From Pseudomonas sp. MPC6 (lineage in GTDB: Bacteria > Pseudomonadota > Gammaproteobacteria > Pseudomonadales > Pseudomonadaceae): 64,000 nucleotides of DNA. The notes below the pieces were generated by a model. The model saw only the letters and a list, made by a program, of their open reading frames with translations. It had not been told where the DNA came from and did not search any database. The first letter of the stretch is position 1; each line of letters starts with the position of its first letter. Location of the stretch: contig NZ_CP034783.1 in NCBI RefSeq assembly GCF_006094435.1, positions 4,863,001-4,927,000 of the forward strand, read 5' to 3'. Positions 15,546 through 27,721 of the stretch are shown here, piece by piece. Position numbers and translations under genes: made by a program.

Positions 15546-17246
15546 TCAGGCTGTCTGCTGCTGTACCCGCCATTGCAGCGGCGCAACATACCCTTGTACC
15601 CAGGCCGACACTTCCTCCGGCGGCATCGGTCGTGCGATGCAATGGCCCTGGGCAACGTCGCAGCCCAGCCGCATCAGCAATTCACCCTGCTCGATACTGT
15701 CCAGCCCCTCGGCGACCACTTGCCGCCCGAACGCCCGGGCCAGGCCGATGACTGCGGTGGTCAATGCCAGGTCATCTCGATCATGAAGAATGTCGCGGAC
15801 AAAGGACTTATCGATATTGATGGTCTGGGTCCGCAATCGCTTGAGGTAACTCAGCGACGAATATCCGGTACCGAAATCCCCCAGTGAAAACCGCACGCCC
15901 AACGCCTGGCAAGCCTGCAGACAGGCACTGACATGTTGAATATTCTCGACCGCCACCGATTCGACAATTTCCAGGTCGAGCATCTGCGGTGCAACCTGGG
16001 CATGCCGGGCGAGCATCTCACCGAGCCGGTCGACGAAATCCGCCCGCTGAAAATGACGCGCCGCGATATTGATGCTCACCGGCCAGCCCTGCCCCGCCTG
16101 CTGCCAGCGGTGCAGCTGTGAAAGCACTTGATCCATGACCCATTCACCAATATCGATGATCAGGTCCGTCTCCTCGACCAACGGCAGAAAATTCCGAGAG
16201 GGCACCATGCCATCCTGAGGGTGTTCCCAGCGCAACACGGCCTGGAAACCGACGACCTCGCCGCGACGCATGCTCACCCGAGGCTGGAAGTGCAAACGCA
16301 ATTCTCCCGCCAGCAGCCCCTGACGCACTCGCTCGATGGTCTGGTGCGTGACCTTGACTTCCCGATCCCGGTACACGTCGTATAGATGAAAACGATTGCG
16401 CCCACCCTGCTTGGCCAGGTACATCGCCTGATCGGCATGACGCAGCAGGGTTTCGGCATCTTCGTTGTCGTGGGGGAACAGCGTGACGCCAATGCTGGCA
16501 AACACATTGAGCTCTTTGCCAAGCAGCGTATACGGCGCCGAAATCGCGCCCAACACCCGGTTCAGTGCCGCGCGCATCTCCGGCAGATCACGCACGTAAC
16601 GCAGCACCAGCACAAACTCGTCACCCGCCAGCCTGGCCACCACGTCTTCGCCGCGCACGATGCTGCGCAGTCGCTTGGCCACTTCCACCAGCAACAGGTC
16701 GCCACTGGCATGCCCGTAGCCATCGTTGACCGCCTTGAAGCCGTCGAGATCGACCATGCACACCGCCAGCGGGATGTTTTCCTGGCGCGAGAACTCGAGG
16801 GCCTGATCCAGCAAATCCGAGAGAAACGCGCGATTGGGCAGTCCGGTCAGCACATCGTGACCCACCCGCCATTGCAAGGAATGCAGCAGTTGACGTTTTT
16901 CGCTGATGTCGAAACGAATCGACAGGTAACGATCAACCTTTCCAGTAGCGTCATCGAGTACCGGCACCATGGTGCTTTCGACCCAATACAGGCTGCCGTC
17001 CTTTGCCCGATTGCAAATCTCGCCTTTCCAGACGCTGCCCAGCGCGATGGTACGCCACAGGCCAGCGAAGAATTCAGCCGAGTGCAGGCCCGAGTTGAGC
17101 AAACGATGGTTCTGCCCCAGCAGTTCCTCGCGGCTATAACCGGACACCGCACAGAACTGATCGTTGACGTAGGTGATCCGGCCGCTCAGGTCCGTCTCGG
17201 AAAAAATAGCGGCTGCATCCACCGCCCTGCGGTATTTCTCATCCAT
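15546..17246 (-). CDS. PAS-GGDEF-EAL protein with degenerate EAL site
   Basis: 566 residues, cytoplasmic. PAS (~10-115: IFSETDLSGRITYVNDQFCAVSGYS), GGDEF (~125-290) and EAL (~305-555). The cyclase motif is AGDEF, with an RGED inhibitory site five residues before it; AGDEF variants are often active. In the EAL domain the first motif is QAV instead of EAL, and the metal-binding DDFGTGYSS has become GDFGTGYSS, while NIAARHF, DKSFV and VAEGL remain. Phosphodiesterase activity is therefore doubtful; the domain may only bind c-di-GMP or regulate the cyclase. No membrane segment. Monocistronic. Confidence 0.9.
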   Translation of the reverse strand: MDEKYRRAVDAAAIFSETDLSGRITYVNDQFCAVSGYSREELLGQNHRLLNSGLHSAEFFAGLWRTIALGSVWKGEICNRAKDGSLYWVESTMVPVLDDATGKVDRYLSIRFDISEKRQLLHSLQWRVGHDVLTGLPNRAFLSDLLDQALEFSRQENIPLAVCMVDLDGFKAVNDGYGHASGDLLLVEVAKRLRSIVRGEDVVARLAGDEFVLVLRYVRDLPEMRAALNRVLGAISAPYTLLGKELNVFASIGVTLFPHDNEDAETLLRHADQAMYLAKQGGRNRFHLYDVYRDREVKVTHQTIERVRQGLLAGELRLHFQPRVSMRRGEVVGFQAVLRWEHPQDGMVPSRNFLPLVEETDLIIDIGEWVMDQVLSQLHRWQQAGQGWPVSINIAARHFQRADFVDRLGEMLARHAQVAPQMLDLEIVESVAVENIQHVSACLQACQALGVRFSLGDFGTGYSSLSYLKRLRTQTINIDKSFVRDILHDRDDLALTTAVIGLARAFGRQVVAEGLDSIEQGELLMRLGCDVAQGHCIARPMPPEEVSAWVQGYVAPLQWRVQQQTA

Positions 17247-17663
17247 GAGTCAGGCTCGTTGTGGCTAGCGGTGGCACCGCTCGACCAGTGCAGGATGCCC
17301 GGAAGAGATGTTTTGTGATGGATTGCGCAGAAACACGTGGTCACTCCATGAACAGCGTTTGATGGCCCCGGACAGCCGAAGATCACCTAATCTGAAAGGC
17401 CGTGCGAAAGGACAAAAAAGACCAATTCAGCTAGCATTTCTACAAGGTTCAAGCGCGGCTTTGGGTCTGCCTGCTTGCCCTGAATGAGAACGCATGCTGG
17501 CTTTTTAGCATCGCGCCCGCGTTCAACAACAGGTCATCGAAAGTCTTTTCGGATCGGCAATTCTACGAAATGCATCACATTTTGCAAGATAAGGTGATGG
17601 ATCATGCGGTTGTCATGAACCAAATCTATCGTTAAGTTCTTGATTCCAAATGGGAATTAAGCG
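17247..17663. other. Intergenic region between the GGDEF/EAL gene and the XRE gene
   Basis: 417 bp, more AT-rich than its surroundings toward the right end. It holds the divergent promoters. ATTCC-AAATG-GGAAT (17643-17657) is a short palindrome seven bases before the XRE start and could serve autoregulation. No ORF or RNA gene recognised. Confidence 0.4.
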
Positions 17664-17978
17664 ATGCACATTTCAAGTTTGGGTCCAGCCATCCGGCGTT
17701 ACCGCAAGGTCGCGGGGCTTACTCAGGCTGAACTCGGCGAAAAAACCGGTTTTGACCCCAAAACCATCAGTCGCTTCGAAACCGGCACCTATACCCCCAG
17801 CGTGGACGCCCTGTTCCTGCTTTCCGAGGTGCTGGGAGTGAAGCTGAAAGCCTTTTTTGCCGATCCGGGCGATGAAGATGAACAGCGGGCGTACCTGTTT
17901 GGCGTCATTCATAAAGCCAGCCCAAAGGAACTGGGAAAGCTGATTGCGGCGGTCGATCAGGCCTTGTCCAAGCCTTAG
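17664..17978 (+). CDS. XRE-family helix-turn-helix transcriptional regulator
   Basis: 104 residues. An N-terminal HTH_3 domain (IRRYRKVAGLTQAELGEKTG, FDPKTISRFETGTYTPSVDAL, residues ~9-62) and a short acidic then helical tail (GDEDEQRAYLFGVIHKASPKELGKLIAAVDQAL). Such single-domain Cro/C1-type proteins usually repress a few nearby genes. No obvious partner: the neighbours are the divergent GGDEF/EAL gene and the SRP RNA. A strong terminator follows at once. Confidence 0.85.
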   Translation: MHISSLGPAIRRYRKVAGLTQAELGEKTGFDPKTISRFETGTYTPSVDALFLLSEVLGVKLKAFFADPGDEDEQRAYLFGVIHKASPKELGKLIAAVDQALSKP

Positions 17979-17990
17979 TGCCAGGAATGG

Positions 17991-18035
17991 AAAAAGGAGG
18001 CCGACTTGTTGGTTCGACAGGTCGGCCTCCTTTTT
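17991..18035. terminator. Bidirectional intrinsic terminator
   Basis: AAAAAGGAGGCCGAC and its exact inverse, GTCGGCCTCCTTTTT, enclose a 15-base loop. It ends the XRE gene, and its A-tract makes it usable in the other direction as well. Confidence 0.9.
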
Positions 18036-18151
18036 CAGGTATGACTTCAACAACCGGAAACGACAAAAGATCCGCCTGGACGATATCCATGGCAGAGCAA
18101 CAGGAAAGTAGTTTTAAGCAGATAACGCGAGAGGGATTCGCGGCCCGTTAA

Positions 18152-18264
18152 GGTGGTAACCCCACCAGCCACACCCCGGCACACAATGTTCCCGCTGTGG
18201 CTGCTTCCTTCCGGATCTGACCAGGTTCACGGGTAATCGTTGCGGGGGGACCGATGGGGTCACC
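18152..18264 (-). ncRNA. ffs: Signal recognition particle RNA (4.5S)
   Basis: Minus strand, about 113 nt. The conserved apical part is clear: CCTGGTCAGATCCGG, then AAGGAAGCAGCCAC, with the GGAA/AGCA symmetric loop that binds Ffh. The ends pair: GGTGACCCCA at the 5' side with TGGGGTTACCACC at the 3' side. It assembles with Ffh for membrane protein targeting. Ends are estimated from the pairing. Confidence 0.95.
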
Positions 18265-18382
18265 ATAACGACACTCACCAGTTGGCGAGCCGCGCCATTG
18301 TACCTATCTGAGACGAAGTTACAACCGTTCGGCCAGATTAAAAAAAATGAGTCGGCTCAAGGACATGCAGTGAGCTTTAAAA

Positions 18383-18421
18383 AGATCGCAGCCTCGCTTC
18401 GCGGGGCGGCTCCTACAGGGA
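18383..18421. repeat. REP-like element
   Basis: GATCGCAGCCTCGCTTCGCG followed by GGGCGGCTCCTACAG is a REP hairpin of another subtype (TCGCTTCGCGGGG core). Confidence 0.6.
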
Positions 18422-18454
18422 GCGGTATGCATCCGAAGGTTGCGATCGCCTGAT

Positions 18455-19618
18455 CTATTGCGCCAACACCTCATCCGCCCTGCCCCCCTCCTGCTGGATC
18501 ACCAGGTGGATGAAGTGCAGCTTGGCGATCACCGCCGGTGGCAGGACGAACGGATAGAAATCCGGCTGACCCATGCTGCGCGACAGTTCGTTGAGCATGC
18601 CGGCCAGTTCGATCCAGGCGTTGACGAAGGACAGGAACGCCGCGCCTCCGGGATGCTGCGGGTCGTAGAGGGTGCTGGAGGGAAAGGGCTGGTAGTCGAA
18701 GTCCAGTTCCCGGGCGCTCATGCCGAACCCCAATGCGGTGTCCACGGCGTCCATCATGTGCAGATAGTGCGCCCAGGTTTCGGCCCAGTCTTCCCACGGG
18801 TGCATGCTCGCGTAGGCGCTGACGTACTGTTGTTGCCAGGCGAGCGGCGCGCCTTGTTGATAGTGTTGTTCGAGGGCCTCGGCGTAGCTGGCGCGTTCGT
18901 CGCCGAACAGGCCGCGGAACGGTTCCAGCCAATGACTGTTGGCGATCAGCCGGTCCCAGTAGTAATGCCCGACCTCGTGACGAAAGTGCCCGAGCAGCGT
19001 GCGATACGGTTCGTGCATCTGCACCCGGACCTGTTCGCGATGGGCGTCGTCGGCTTCCTTGATGTCGAGGGTGATCAGGCCGTTGGCGTGGCCGGTGGTC
19101 GGGGGTTGGCCTTCGAGGTCGACGCCGATGAAGTCAAAGGCCAGGCCGCGCGCTTCATCCTGGTTTTTTGCAATCACCTGCAAGCCAAGGCTGACCAACT
19201 GCGCGACCAGGCGCCGCTTGGCGGTTTCGACCTTGCGCCAGCGTTCGGGGTTTTCGGCAATCGACAGGTCGGGAATGGTGTGGTTCAGGCTGCAGGCGAT
19301 GCACAGCGCGTCATGGTCGTTGGCGGGGAGCAGCCAGTTGCAGGCAGCCGGGGAGTCGAGATTGGCGCAGCGGCGGAAGATACCCGCCTCGGGATCGGCG
19401 TCGAGCAGCCAGGTGTCTGCGTGCACGCCGGGCTGCAGCGAGGACAGGCGGCCCTGCTCGGGTTGATAACCCAGGGCCGCCGAACAGGCCAGGCACTGGC
19501 TGTTGCGGAAGAACAGCGACTGCCCGCACCGGCACTGCCAGACTTTGCTGTTGCGCGAGCTCTCGGCCATGAACGGCGCGGCGATGCGTGAGCTGAGCTG
19601 TTCGAAGAAGCGGTACAT
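18455..19618 (-). CDS. Putative zinc-binding metallopeptidase
   Basis: 387 residues. An N-terminal zinc ribbon (C29RC31GQ ... C42LAC45) is followed by a conserved domain with H214EVGH218YYW, a zincin HExxH catalytic motif, and downstream ERASYAEALEQHY and WEDWAETWAHYLHMMD, the third-ligand region of the 'putative zinc-binding metallopeptidase' family. No signal peptide, so cytosolic. The substrate is unknown. Standard length for the family. The gene is alone, between the SRP RNA and a REPIN. Confidence 0.85.
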   Translation of the reverse strand: MYRFFEQLSSRIAAPFMAESSRNSKVWQCRCGQSLFFRNSQCLACSAALGYQPEQGRLSSLQPGVHADTWLLDADPEAGIFRRCANLDSPAACNWLLPANDHDALCIACSLNHTIPDLSIAENPERWRKVETAKRRLVAQLVSLGLQVIAKNQDEARGLAFDFIGVDLEGQPPTTGHANGLITLDIKEADDAHREQVRVQMHEPYRTLLGHFRHEVGHYYWDRLIANSHWLEPFRGLFGDERASYAEALEQHYQQGAPLAWQQQYVSAYASMHPWEDWAETWAHYLHMMDAVDTALGFGMSARELDFDYQPFPSSTLYDPQHPGGAAFLSFVNAWIELAGMLNELSRSMGQPDFYPFVLPPAVIAKLHFIHLVIQQEGGRADEVLAQ

Positions 19619-19698
19619 GGCGATCTCTCCCTGGGACTGGCCAAGACTAGATCATGAATGGGTATCGATCGTTCCCGATTTTTGTGAGAGGGCTGATA

Positions 19699-19797
19699 TT
19701 GCTTTCGCTGGCAAGCCAGCTCCTACAGGGGGTTGGCGTTGACCACAATTCATCTGTACACCGGTGATCCCTGTAGGAGCTGGCTTGCCAGCGAATG
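19699..19797. repeat. REPIN
   Basis: CTTCGCTGGCAAGCCAGCTC and the inverse GTAGGAGCTGGCTTGCCAGC about 50 bases apart, between the ends of divergently placed genes; the inner REP almost touches the ligA stop. Confidence 0.85.
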
Positions 19798-19800
19798 GCA

Positions 19801-22197
<2,397 letters not shown>

Positions 22198-22224
22198 TCA
22201 ATCTGTTGAAGCGGCGGAGATTCA

Positions 22225-22292
22225 TTGTAGGAGCCAGGCTTGCCGGCGAAGGCGTACGTGAGATCGCCTTCGCCGGCAAGCCGGCTCCTACA
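22225..22292. repeat. REPIN
   Basis: GTAGGAGCCAGGCTTGCCGG and inverse GCCGGCAAGCCGGCTCCTAC in the 136-bp gap between zipA and ligA, which splits this otherwise operon-like arrangement. Confidence 0.85.
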
Positions 22293-22294
22293 GA

Positions 22295-23137
22295 TCAGCG
22301 CTTCTGGGTCAAGGCGCGGCGTTCGAATTCGACGATGCGCTGACGGTAATGCTCGATCGTCTGGGCAGTCAACACGCTGCGCTGGTCGTCTTTCAGTTCG
22401 CCGTTCAGTTCCTGGGACAGCTTGCGCGCCGCCGCCACCATCACGTCGAAGGCTTGCTTGGGATGACGCGGGCCCGGCAGGCCGAGGAAGAAGCTCACCG
22501 CCGGCGTGCTGAAGTGATCGATGTCGTCCAGGTCGAAAACGCCGGGCTTGACCGCGTTGGCCATCGAGAACAGGACTTCGCCGTTGCCGGCCATGCTTTC
22601 GTGGCGGTGGAAAATATCCATTTCGCCGAAGCGCAGGCCGCTTTCCAGAATATTCTGCAACAGCGCCGGGCCCTTGAAGCCGGCAGCGTCGCGGCAGATC
22701 ACACTGATCACCAGCACTTCTTCGGCTTGCGGCTGCTCCCTGTCGCTGGTCGAGGCCGAGGCCTTGGTGTCGTCAGGGTAATCGTCGTCACGGCTGCTGA
22801 AGCTCGGACCGCCTTCCAGGTCCAGGTTGAGGTCACCCTGGGATGGCTCGCCGCGCTTGCCGCGCTTGGCGCCTGATTCGCGCTGTTCACGGGCCGGCAT
22901 GCTCACCGACGGCAGATCGTGCTCGTCCAGGTGCGGTTCCTTATGGGTATCCAACACCCGGGGCGGGCCCAACAGCTCGGCACTGGTGTCCTCGTCAGGC
23001 AAATTGGACAAATTCCGGTCAAGACGGAATTTCAGTTTCCCCTTGCCGCCGCGCATGCGCCGCCAGCCGTCGAAAAGAATCCCGGCAATGACAATAATGC
23101 CGATGAGGATCAGCCACTCGCGCAGACCGATTTCCAT
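22295..23137 (-). CDS. zipA: Cell division protein ZipA
   Basis: 280 residues. An N-terminal membrane anchor ([20 protein letters not shown]), a basic segment ([18 protein letters not shown]), a charged flexible linker (~40-140) and the C-terminal FtsZ-binding domain ([20 protein letters not shown] ... [14 protein letters not shown]). It tethers FtsZ to the inner membrane. Downstream of smc by 267 bp, in which I see no feature beyond presumed promoters. Confidence 0.95.
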   Translation of the reverse strand: MEIGLREWLILIGIIVIAGILFDGWRRMRGGKGKLKFRLDRNLSNLPDEDTSAELLGPPRVLDTHKEPHLDEHDLPSVSMPAREQRESGAKRGKRGEPSQGDLNLDLEGGPSFSSRDDDYPDDTKASASTSDREQPQAEEVLVISVICRDAAGFKGPALLQNILESGLRFGEMDIFHRHESMAGNGEVLFSMANAVKPGVFDLDDIDHFSTPAVSFFLGLPGPRHPKQAFDVMVAAARKLSQELNGELKDDQRSVLTAQTIEHYRQRIVEFERRALTQKR

Positions 23138-23404
23138 GTAATCCCGTGCCTCTATAAAAAATGCTGAAAAATAAGGGGTTTACAGCTGGTAAACCGCTTT
23201 AAAACGTGGCGCCAACTCTATGTTCTGACAGGCGTTTTGCCCACGCATACGATAAATTGACATTAAACTAGCACGACCAAAGGCAACTTTACACCGTCTG
23301 TCTCGTGGCTTGCGCGAATATGTCGACTGGCCAGCAACCAGCGTCCGGTAATTCGTCCCGCTTCTGACGAATACCTGGGCTGCGTTGTCCTGCAAGCCCG
23401 CGAC

Positions 23405-26400
23405 TCAGGCCTCGACCATCGCCATCGCCTCCTCGACATCCACCGCCACCAGCCGCGAACAACCCGGCTCGTGCATCGTCACCCCCATCAGTTGATCGGC
23501 CATTTCCATGGCGATCTTGTTGTGGGTGATGTAGATGAATTGCACCGTCTGCGACATCTCCTTTACCAGCCGTGCGTAGCGTCCAACGTTAGCGTCATCC
23601 AGTGGCGCGTCAACCTCGTCGAGCATGCAGAACGGCGCCGGATTCAACTTGAAGATGGCAAATACCAGGGCCAATGCGGTCAGGGCTTTTTCGCCACCGG
23701 AGAGCAAATGGATGGTGCTGTTCTTCTTTCCTGGCGGCCGCGCCATGATCGTTACCCCTGTATCGAGTAGATCTTCGCCCGTCAGTTCCAAATACGCGCT
23801 GCCGCCACCGAAAACTTTTGGGAAAAGGGCCTGAATACCGGCATTGATCTGATCAAAGGTATCCTTGAAGCGGTTTCGGGTTTCCTTGTCGATCTTGCGA
23901 ATCACATTCTCGAGGGTGTCCAGCGCTTCCACCAGATCGTCGTTCTGCGCATCCAGATACCGTTTGCGCTCGGATTGTTGCTGGTATTCGTCGATGGCCG
24001 CCAGGTTGATCGCGCCCAGGCGCTGGATCCGCGCCGCGATGCGCTCGAGTTCCTCCTCGGCGTCTTTCTCGTTGGCCCCGGCCACCAGGGTGGCAAGCAC
24101 GCCGTGCAGGTCGTAGCCGTCCTCGTGCAACTGATCTTCGAGGGCCTTGCGGCGCACGGTCAGGGCTTGCCATTCCATGCGCTGTTGCTCGAGCTGGCCG
24201 CGGATCAATTGCGATTGCTGCTCGGCCTGGTTACGTCGTTTTTCCGCTTCGCGCAATTGGCGATCGGCATCTTCCAGGGCGATCTGCGCAGTCTTGAGTT
24301 CTTCGTCGACGGTCACGCGCTTGTCGAGCAATTCTTCGAGCTTGAGGCGCAACTCTTCCAGCGGTGCCTCACCCTCCTCCAGATTGAGGCTCAGCTGTTC
24401 GCGTTTTTCGGTCAGGCGCTCGGCCTGCATTTCCAGCCGTTCCAGCGCCTGGCGCGTGGAATCGTGCTGGGCCTTGAGCGAACCCAGGCGCACCGCCAGT
24501 TGATGCGCGTGATCCTTGTGCTGCCGGGCTTCCTGGCGCACCCGATCGAGGCGCTCGCGCAGGCTGTCGCGCTGGGCCAGCAGCAACTCACGCTGCTCGG
24601 TATCGAGCGCCATGCTGTCGAGGGCGTCCTGCAATTGCAGGCGTGCTTCGCCGATATTTTCGTGCTCCAGCGCGCGTTGCTCGCCGAGCTCGACCAGCTC
24701 TTCGTCCAGACGGGTACGACGCAATGTCAGCTGCTCGACCTTGGCTTTACCGGCCGACAACTGGGCTTTCAATTCGCCCTGCTGGCGGGCTTCGTCCTGC
24801 AGCAGACGGCGCAGATGCTCGCGACCGTTTTCCTGCTGGCGTTGCTGGGCCCGCAGGTTCTGCAGGCGGGTTTCCAGGGTTTCCACCGTGGCTTCGCGTA
24901 CTTCGCGCTCAAGGCCCAGGCGCTGGATTTCCTGGCCACGGGCCAGCACCCCACTTTCCGCTTCGCTGGCCCTACGCACGCGCAAGAAGTGCGGGCCGAC
25001 CCAGTAGCCGTCGCGGCTGATCAGGCTTTGGCCGGCGGTCAATTGACTGCGCAGGGCCAGGGCTTGTTCGAGAGTTTCAATCGGTTTGACTTGCCCCAAC
25101 CAGGGCGACAGATCGATCTGCGCCTCGACCTTGTCGAGCAGGCTGCCGGCGATGCGCACGCCATCGCTGGCGGGGCTGAGCAAGCGCAGATCGCCCTGGG
25201 CAAACCCGGCCAGGTCGAAAGCGGCAAAATCGTCCACCAGCACCGCTTGCAGATCGGCGCCGAGCGCGGTCTCCACCGCCAGCTCCCAACCGGCTTGCAC
25301 CTTCAGGCCTTCGGCCAGGCGCGGGCGATCCGCCAGGTGCTGTTCGCGCAGCCATTCGGCGGTGCCGGTGCCGGGATCGAGCGCGGCTTGCTGCAAGGCT
25401 TCCAGGGAAGCGAGGCGCCCGTTGAGGCGCTGCAAATCACCCTGGGCCTGCTGCTGCGCCGACAGCGCTTGCTGCAGTTCCTGACGCAGTTGCTCCAGGC
25501 GTTCGACCTGGGCTTCTTCGCTGGCCTGCAAGTCTTCCAGGGTCGCTTCACTCGCGGCCAACTGCTCGCCGAGCTCGAGAATCGCCGCGTCTTCCGGATC
25601 CGCCGAGAGCAAGGCGCGCTCTTCGCCAAGGCGCTTCTGTCGATCGGCCAGGCGCTCCATGCTGGTTTCCAGCTGCTGGATCCGCGACTGCTGGACTTCC
25701 GCCTGCCGCCGGGGTTCGGCCGCCGTGAGGTTGAAGGTGTCCCACTGCTCCTGCCAGCCGTGCATGGTGGTTTCGGACTCTTCCAGCGCGGCGGCAGCCT
25801 CTTCGGCGGCGGCGCTGGTGACTTCCTGTTCCGGGGTGAGCATGTCCAGCTCTTCGCCCAGGGTCAGCAGCAACGTGCGGTCGTGGCCCAGATGAGATTC
25901 GGTTTCGAGGCGCGCGCGCTCGGCTTCCTTCAAGTCATCCTGCAACTGACGCAAGCGCTGTTGTCCGTGCTGGATACTCTGCTCGACCCGGGCGATGTCG
26001 CCGCCGACCGAATAGAAGCGCCCCTGCACCAGATTGAAGCGTTCGGACAGGTCGTGGTGCCCGTCACGCAGGCGCTCGATCGCCGCATCGGCATTGCGCT
26101 GCTCGGCCACCAGGGCTTCGAAAGTGATTTCCTGGGTGCCGATGATCGCTTCACGCTGGCCGACCTGTTCGTTCAATGCCTGCCAGCGCAGGGCCGACAA
26201 CTGGGCCTTGAGCTGCCGCTCCTCGCCTTTGTATTCCTGATACTTCTTCGCCGCCTCGGCCTGGCGGTGCAGCCGTTCGAGCTGACGTTCGAGCTCTTCG
26301 CGCAGGTCGGTCAGGCGGGCGAGGTTTTCGTGGGTGCGGCGGATGCGGTTTTCGGTCTCGCGTCGGCGCTCCTTGTACTTGGAGATGCCGGCCGCTTCTT

Positions 26401-26893
26401 CGATGAAATTGCGCAGGTCTTCGGGCTTGGCTTCGATAAGCTTGGAGATCATCCCCTGCTCGATGATCGAATAGCTGCGCGGGCCGAGGCCGGTACCGAG
26501 AAAGATGTCGGTAATGTCACGACGGCGGCACTTGCTGCCGTTGAGGAAGTAGCTGTTCTGGCTGTCCCGGGTGACTTTGCGGCGAATCGAAATTTCGGCG
26601 TAGGCCGCGTATTCGCCGATCAAGGTGCCATCGGAGTTGTCGAACACCAGCTCGATGCTCGCCTGGCTCACCGGTTTGCGGCTGGTGGAGCCGTTGAAGA
26701 TGACGTCGGTCATCGACTCGCCGCGCAAGTTCTTGGCCGAGCTCTCGCCCATCACCCAACGGACGGCGTCGATGATGTTCGACTTGCCGCACCCGTTGGG
26801 CCCGACCACCGCCGCCATGTTACTGGGGAAGTTCACCGTGGTCGGGTCGACGAAGGATTTGAACCCCGCCAGCTTGATGCACTTGAGCCGCAC
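23405..26893 (-). CDS. smc: Chromosome partition protein Smc
   Basis: 1162 residues. Walker A GPNGCGKSNI (~32-41) at the N-terminus, two long coiled coils with a hinge (~510-640), and at the C-terminus the ABC signature LLSGGEKALTAL and Walker B FCMLDEVDAPLDD. It forms the ScpAB-Smc loop extruder acting on the chromosome. The ATG is two bases after the stop of the GntR-type gene upstream, so the two may be co-transcribed. Full length. Confidence 0.96.
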   Translation of the reverse strand: MRLKCIKLAGFKSFVDPTTVNFPSNMAAVVGPNGCGKSNIIDAVRWVMGESSAKNLRGESMTDVIFNGSTSRKPVSQASIELVFDNSDGTLIGEYAAYAEISIRRKVTRDSQNSYFLNGSKCRRRDITDIFLGTGLGPRSYSIIEQGMISKLIEAKPEDLRNFIEEAAGISKYKERRRETENRIRRTHENLARLTDLREELERQLERLHRQAEAAKKYQEYKGEERQLKAQLSALRWQALNEQVGQREAIIGTQEITFEALVAEQRNADAAIERLRDGHHDLSERFNLVQGRFYSVGGDIARVEQSIQHGQQRLRQLQDDLKEAERARLETESHLGHDRTLLLTLGEELDMLTPEQEVTSAAAEEAAAALEESETTMHGWQEQWDTFNLTAAEPRRQAEVQQSRIQQLETSMERLADRQKRLGEERALLSADPEDAAILELGEQLAASEATLEDLQASEEAQVERLEQLRQELQQALSAQQQAQGDLQRLNGRLASLEALQQAALDPGTGTAEWLREQHLADRPRLAEGLKVQAGWELAVETALGADLQAVLVDDFAAFDLAGFAQGDLRLLSPASDGVRIAGSLLDKVEAQIDLSPWLGQVKPIETLEQALALRSQLTAGQSLISRDGYWVGPHFLRVRRASEAESGVLARGQEIQRLGLEREVREATVETLETRLQNLRAQQRQQENGREHLRRLLQDEARQQGELKAQLSAGKAKVEQLTLRRTRLDEELVELGEQRALEHENIGEARLQLQDALDSMALDTEQRELLLAQRDSLRERLDRVRQEARQHKDHAHQLAVRLGSLKAQHDSTRQALERLEMQAERLTEKREQLSLNLEEGEAPLEELRLKLEELLDKRVTVDEELKTAQIALEDADRQLREAEKRRNQAEQQSQLIRGQLEQQRMEWQALTVRRKALEDQLHEDGYDLHGVLATLVAGANEKDAEEELERIAARIQRLGAINLAAIDEYQQQSERKRYLDAQNDDLVEALDTLENVIRKIDKETRNRFKDTFDQINAGIQALFPKVFGGGSAYLELTGEDLLDTGVTIMARPPGKKNSTIHLLSGGEKALTALALVFAIFKLNPAPFCMLDEVDAPLDDANVGRYARLVKEMSQTVQFIYITHNKIAMEMADQLMGVTMHEPGCSRLVAVDVEEAMAMVEA

Positions 26894-26895
26894 GC

Positions 26896-27555
26896 TTAAG
26901 CGTCCGTCAGGGCGGAAACCACCAGATCGCAGCTGCGCTGGGCGTAGGCCGTCAGCACCTCGCGGATCTGCGGAAAGTCACGGGCCAGCACGGCGGCGAG
27001 CAGGCGCTCGAACAGTTCGAGGAACTCGCTCATCGACGCCTTGCGCTGGTCCAGGGCGAGAAAATACGCACGGCTCATGGCCGGCTGCAGGTTCTCGACG
27101 GTTTCCTGCAAGTACGGGTTATTGGCAAACGGGTACGCGGCGCGCATCACGTTGAAGCTGTCATCGACGAAGGTGCGGATGTCCTGGCGTTCGTAGCTGG
27201 CGGTCAGGCGCTGCTGGATTTGCACGAACGGCGCCATGTCGGCCTGGACTTGCCAGCCGCTGGCTACGGCGTTGCCGAGCAGGATGTACAACTCGCTCAT
27301 CAGCGTGCACAGGCTCTGCACCTTGTGCACGGTGAGTTCGGTGACGTGGGCGCCCCGTCGCGGCAGGATCGCGACCAGGTGGCGCCGCTCGAGGATCAGC
27401 AAGGCTTCGCGAACCGAACCGCGGCTGACATTGAGGGCCAGCGTGACCTTCTGTTCCTGGATGCGCTCTCCGGGCTTCATTTCGCCGCGAATGATGCGTT
27501 CGGCGAGGTGGTGAGCGATTTGCTCGGCGAGGCTGTCCGGCGCCTTGAACGTCAT
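26896..27555 (-). CDS. GntR-family (FadR/FCD type) regulator, likely of xanthine dehydrogenase genes
   Basis: 219 residues. N-terminal winged helix (LAEQIAHHLAERIIRGEMKPG, VSRGSVREALLILERRHLV, residues ~8-75) and an alpha-helical FCD effector domain. It is divergent from xdhA, with 267 bp between starts that hold a twin palindromic site, so I infer that it controls xdhABC. The effector could be a purine; this is inference. On the other side its stop is two bases from the smc start. Confidence 0.85.
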   Translation of the reverse strand: MTFKAPDSLAEQIAHHLAERIIRGEMKPGERIQEQKVTLALNVSRGSVREALLILERRHLVAILPRRGAHVTELTVHKVQSLCTLMSELYILLGNAVASGWQVQADMAPFVQIQQRLTASYERQDIRTFVDDSFNVMRAAYPFANNPYLQETVENLQPAMSRAYFLALDQRKASMSEFLELFERLLAAVLARDFPQIREVLTAYAQRSCDLVVSALTDA

Positions 27556-27642
27556 GGTTGTCCTTCAAACTCTTCGATTTGCACAAGCGGCGCAGTGTAG
27601 CGCAATTGATCCGTCAGGGCGGAGTGCCCGTCCGGTGGTTTT

Positions 27643-27658
27643 TGGCACGATTCAAGCA
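27643..27658 (+). promoter_or_regulatory. Possible sigma-54 promoter upstream of xdhA
   Basis: TGGCACGATTCAAGCA has a perfect -24 box and a GC at the correct 12-bp distance, but AA replaces TT in the -12 box. Nitrogen control of purine breakdown would make sense. Weak by sequence alone. Confidence 0.4.
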
Positions 27659-27721
27659 AAAAGCAGGCTGGCGAACGAGGGTCAATAATGAAGATAACCG
27701 GTCGTTGATCGACATTTGATA

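Noticed and set aside
23975..26899. 974-codon open frame on the plus strand
   Set aside because: It is antisense to smc; its composition (Leu/Gln/Phe-rich, no family signature) is the mirror of a high-GC gene. The same holds for long frames opposite ppsA (58217-60721), xdhAB (29225-31849), ligA (19795-21444) and the aldehyde dehydrogenase (10923-12527).
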